Below are positions 5,882 to 7,294 of a stretch of 7,294 bases of DNA, piece after piece. A program made the translations under genes and the position numbers. Numbering within the stretch: position 1 is the stretch's first letter; each line of letters begins with the position of its first letter. The DNA lies in contig JAKBCI010000084.1 of NCBI GenBank assembly GCA_021807965.1, positions 1-7,294 of the forward strand. Direction: 5' to 3'. The notes beneath the pieces were generated by a model that saw only the letters and a list, made by a program, of their open reading frames with translations, did no database searches and had not been told where the DNA came from. The DNA is from Actinomycetes bacterium (GTDB taxonomy: Bacteria > Actinomycetota > Acidimicrobiia > Acidimicrobiales > RAAP-2).

Positions 5882-5889
5882 TCACCTCC
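5882..5889 (-). promoter_or_regulatory. Strong Shine-Dalgarno site of the small exported protein
   Basis: Read on the - strand this is GGAGGTGA, a perfect complement to the 16S rRNA 3' end over eight bases, with the GGAGG core 4 nt before the GTG at 5880. It is the best ribosome site in the window and the main argument that the 84-residue frame is translated from this start. Confidence 0.65.
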
Positions 5890-5984
5890 AACCCGTTGTC
5901 CGCCTCTGTACTATCGGCGCTCTCTTACGTCGTCCTACGGCGACCCTGTGAAGAGTCGGAGAATCGCCCCGACGACGCCTCGGC

Positions 5985-5990
5985 TAGCCT
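5985..5990 (+). promoter_or_regulatory. Possible -10 box of ychF
   Basis: TAGCCT has the TANNNT form expected of actinobacterial -10 boxes and would start transcription at about 5997, a few bases before the ATG at 6001. A weak GGTGG (5992-5996) is the only ribosome-site candidate. No -35 is seen. The rest of the 120-nt spacer (5881-6000) between the divergent small gene and ychF shows only weak short inverted repeats, and no convincing promoter was found for the - strand gene. Confidence 0.35.
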
Positions 5991-6000
5991 GGGTGGCCCC

Positions 6001-7077
6001 ATGGCACTCTCAATCGGCATCGTGGGCTTGCCCAACGTAGGCAAGTCGACGCTGTTCAACGCACTCACCCGCAACGACGTCCTCGCCGCCAACTACCCGT
6101 TCGCCACGATCGAGCCCAACGTCGGGGTCGTCGCGGTGCCCGACGACCGACTCACCCAGTTGGCGGCCCTCTACGCGTCCGAGCGCATCGTCCCCGCGAG
6201 CGTCACGTTCGTCGACATCGCCGGCATCGTGCGCGGCGCCTCAGTAGGCGAGGGGCTCGGCAACCAGTTCCTCGCGGCGATTCGCGAGTGCGACGCGATC
6301 TGCGAAGTCGTTCGCGCCTTTCACGACGACGACGTCGTCCACGTCGACGGCCGGGTCGACCCGGCGAGTGACGTCGCCACGATCGAAACTGAGCTCATCC
6401 TCGCCGACCTGCAGAGCGTCGATCGAACCATCGCGCGTCTGGAGCGCGAGGCCAAGCGCGGCGGACCGGCCGCCGCGCGTCTGGCCAAGGTTCAGCGAGC
6501 CCGCGATGCTCTCGACCAGGGCCGCGTGATCTCGAACGTCCCCGAACTCGACCGCGTGGCGCTCGCCGACCTGCACCTGCTCACCGACAAGCCCTTCATC
6601 TACGTCTTCAACGTCGACGAGGCCACCCTCGCCGACGACGCCCGCCGCGCCGAGCTGATCGCCTCGGTCGCCCCCGCGCCCGCCGTGGTGCTCTGCGCCA
6701 AGATCGAGGCCGAGCTGTCGGGGCTGAGCGACGAGGACGCGAACGAGCTGCTCGCCGCCTACGGCCAGCGCGAATCAGGACTAGCCCAGCTCTCACGGGT
6801 TGGCTTCGCCGCGCTCGGTCTGCAAACCTTTCTCACCGCCGGGCCGACCGAGACGCGAGCCTGGACGATCCGGCGCGGCGCCACGGCTCCCGAAGCGGCC
6901 GGCGTCATCCACAGCGACTTTCAGAAGCACTTCATCAAGGCCGAGGTCGTCGCCTTCGACGACCTGGTGGGCGCTGGTTCGATCGCGGCGCTGCGCGCGG
7001 TGGGCAAGGCGCGCATCGAAGGTAAGGACTACGTCATGCGCGACGGCGACGTCGTCGAGTTCCGCGTCAACGCGTAG
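6001..7077 (+). CDS. ychF: Redox-regulated P-loop ATPase YchF (OLA1 family)
   Basis: A 358-residue member of the universally conserved YchF/OLA1 branch of Obg-related P-loop proteins; these prefer ATP over GTP and associate with ribosomes, and in Escherichia coli YchF affects oxidative stress responses. Visible motifs are the P-loop GLPNVGKS (9-16), switch I region [10 protein letters not shown] (31-40), G3 [10 protein letters not shown] (72-81), the altered G4 NVDE (204-207), the YchF-specific change from NKxD that accounts for ATP binding, and a C-terminal TGS domain (about 275-357) with [17 protein letters not shown] and [16 protein letters not shown] coiled-coil arm lies around 125-175. 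The start at 6001 is set by the family's N terminus ([16 protein letters not shown]); the frame is open upstream but encodes only low-complexity sequence. The common VHVVRCF segment reads ICEVVRAF here, lacking the usual His and Cys. The ATG start has at most a weak ribosome site. Confidence 0.97.
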   Translation: MALSIGIVGLPNVGKSTLFNALTRNDVLAANYPFATIEPNVGVVAVPDDRLTQLAALYASERIVPASVTFVDIAGIVRGASVGEGLGNQFLAAIRECDAICEVVRAFHDDDVVHVDGRVDPASDVATIETELILADLQSVDRTIARLEREAKRGGPAAARLAKVQRARDALDQGRVISNVPELDRVALADLHLLTDKPFIYVFNVDEATLADDARRAELIASVAPAPAVVLCAKIEAELSGLSDEDANELLAAYGQRESGLAQLSRVGFAALGLQTFLTAGPTETRAWTIRRGATAPEAAGVIHSDFQKHFIKAEVVAFDDLVGAGSIAALRAVGKARIEGKDYVMRDGDVVEFRVNA

Positions 7078-7109
7078 GTCCTGGTGCGGTAGCCACGCAA
7101 CTTCAGCCT

Positions 7110-7123
7110 CGAGTGACCACTCG
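7110..7123. promoter_or_regulatory. 14-bp dyad upstream of ahcY (candidate operator)
   Basis: CGAGTGACCACTCG has two perfect 6-bp half-sites around a central AC. As RNA it could also form a 5-bp hairpin with a GACC loop, but it is short and has no following T-tract, so it is a poor terminator for ychF. It overlaps the weak -35 of the predicted ahcY promoter, which suits an operator. No regulator is identifiable. Confidence 0.35.
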
Positions 7124-7143
7124 TCGCGGCGGATGACTACAGT
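7113..7143 (+). promoter_or_regulatory. Possible ahcY promoter
   Basis: TACAGT (7138-7143) is a fair -10 of TANNNT form; GTGACC (7113-7118) is a 4-of-6 -35 at a long 19-nt spacing. Transcription would begin near 7150, leaving a 5'UTR of about 55 nt before ahcY. Independent transcription from ychF is inferred from the 128-nt spacer. Confidence 0.35.
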
Positions 7144-7189
7144 GGTTGCGGGCGCCCACGACAGAGGTCGACGCCTGGAGACTGCAACC
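7144..7189 (+). other. Possible stem-loop in the ahcY 5' leader
   Basis: GGTTGC (7144-7149) is complementary to GCAACC (7184-7189), and inside it GGCG (from 7151) can pair with CGCC near 7172-7175. The fold would end just upstream of the ribosome site AAGGAG (7196-7201). The outer arm begins at or just before the predicted transcript start, so if transcription starts near 7150 the stem would be lost. It does not fit the SAH riboswitch consensus. Confidence 0.2.
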
Positions 7190-7205
7190 CAATCCAAGGA
7201 GCACC

Positions 7206-7294
7206 ATGACCTCGCACGCCTTCGACTACAAAGTCGCCGATCTCTCCCTCGCCACCTTCGGGCGCGCCGAGATCTCCCTCGCCGAACACGAGAT
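7206..7294 (+). CDS. ahcY: S-adenosylhomocysteine hydrolase, N-terminal part (3' end outside window)
   Basis: Only the first 29 codons are present, but they match the conserved N terminus of the family: [10 protein letters not shown], a short variable stretch, then [11 protein letters not shown]. The enzyme is a cytosolic NAD-dependent homotetramer that reversibly splits S-adenosylhomocysteine into adenosine and homocysteine, relieving product inhibition of methyltransferases and returning homocysteine to the methionine cycle. The ATG at 7206 is supported by AAGGAG (7196-7201) four bases upstream. The link to the metYX operon in the same window is shared metabolism (homocysteine supply), not shared transcription. 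The NAD site and active-site Cys, Lys and Asp lie beyond the window, so activity cannot be judged here. Confidence 0.92.
   Translation, partial: MTSHAFDYKVADLSLATFGRAEISLAEHE

Noticed and set aside
5683..6000. Upstream extension of the ychF frame by 106 codons
   Set aside because: The extension is Arg-rich low-complexity sequence antisense to the small exported protein and its promoter; YchF proteins start at the residue encoded at 6001.
7170..7205. SAH riboswitch upstream of ahcY, prompted by GGAGACTGCAACC
   Set aside because: It recalls the GGAGCGCUGCAA segment of the known SAH riboswitch, but only about 20 nt remain before the ATG and the required downstream GGCUC and GCGCUCA segments are missing.
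1..7294. Mobile element, CRISPR array, toxin-antitoxin or phage system
   Set aside because: No transposase, terminal repeats, spaced direct repeats or small toxin pair could be found on either strand; gene content is housekeeping plus one redox module.

Overview
The window is a GC-rich chromosomal segment with short spacers, GTG as well as ATG starts, tightly overlapping genes and AT-rich islands confined to promoters. This, together with a mycoredoxin-like domain and a Thr-rich anchored small protein, points to an actinobacterium. The class Acidimicrobiia or a relative is possible, but that is a guess from style, not a phylogenetic result. No tRNA, rRNA, CRISPR array, insertion sequence or phage gene is visible, and no real CDS is visibly interrupted.

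Left part (1-3004, + strand). The C-terminal end of an ABC-F ATPase is cut by the window edge. A strongly AT-rich promoter island (about 521-564) with nested inverted repeats follows, then a two-gene methionine operon. metY (O-acetylhomoserine sulfhydrylase, 597-1895) and metX (homoserine O-acetyltransferase, 1892-3004) overlap by 4 nt (GTGA). Together they make homocysteine from homoserine, acetyl-CoA and sulfide.

Middle part (3001-5656). On the - strand lie a mycoredoxin/glutaredoxin-thioredoxin reductase fusion (3813-5018) and, 20 nt behind it, an alpha/beta hydrolase (3001-3792). The hydrolase shares a CTAG with metX as a double stop. Divergent from the fusion gene is a TetR-family regulator (5078-5656), probably translated from a leaderless mRNA. 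Between the two starts is a 20-bp near-perfect palindrome framed by two outward-pointing -10 boxes, the layout of a shared autoregulatory operator. This redox/TetR/hydrolase module is the least ordinary part of the window.

Right part (5626-7294). A small 84-residue exported or membrane-anchored protein of unknown function lies on the - strand with a near-perfect Shine-Dalgarno sequence; its 3' end overlaps tetR by 31 nt. Divergent from it is ychF, a universally conserved P-loop ATPase. The window ends with the first 29 codons of ahcY (S-adenosylhomocysteine hydrolase), preceded by a 128-nt spacer holding a 14-bp dyad, a promoter-like -10 and a possible 5'UTR stem. metYX and ahcY both feed the homocysteine pool, so the window has methionine-cycle genes at both ends and a thiol-redox module between them.
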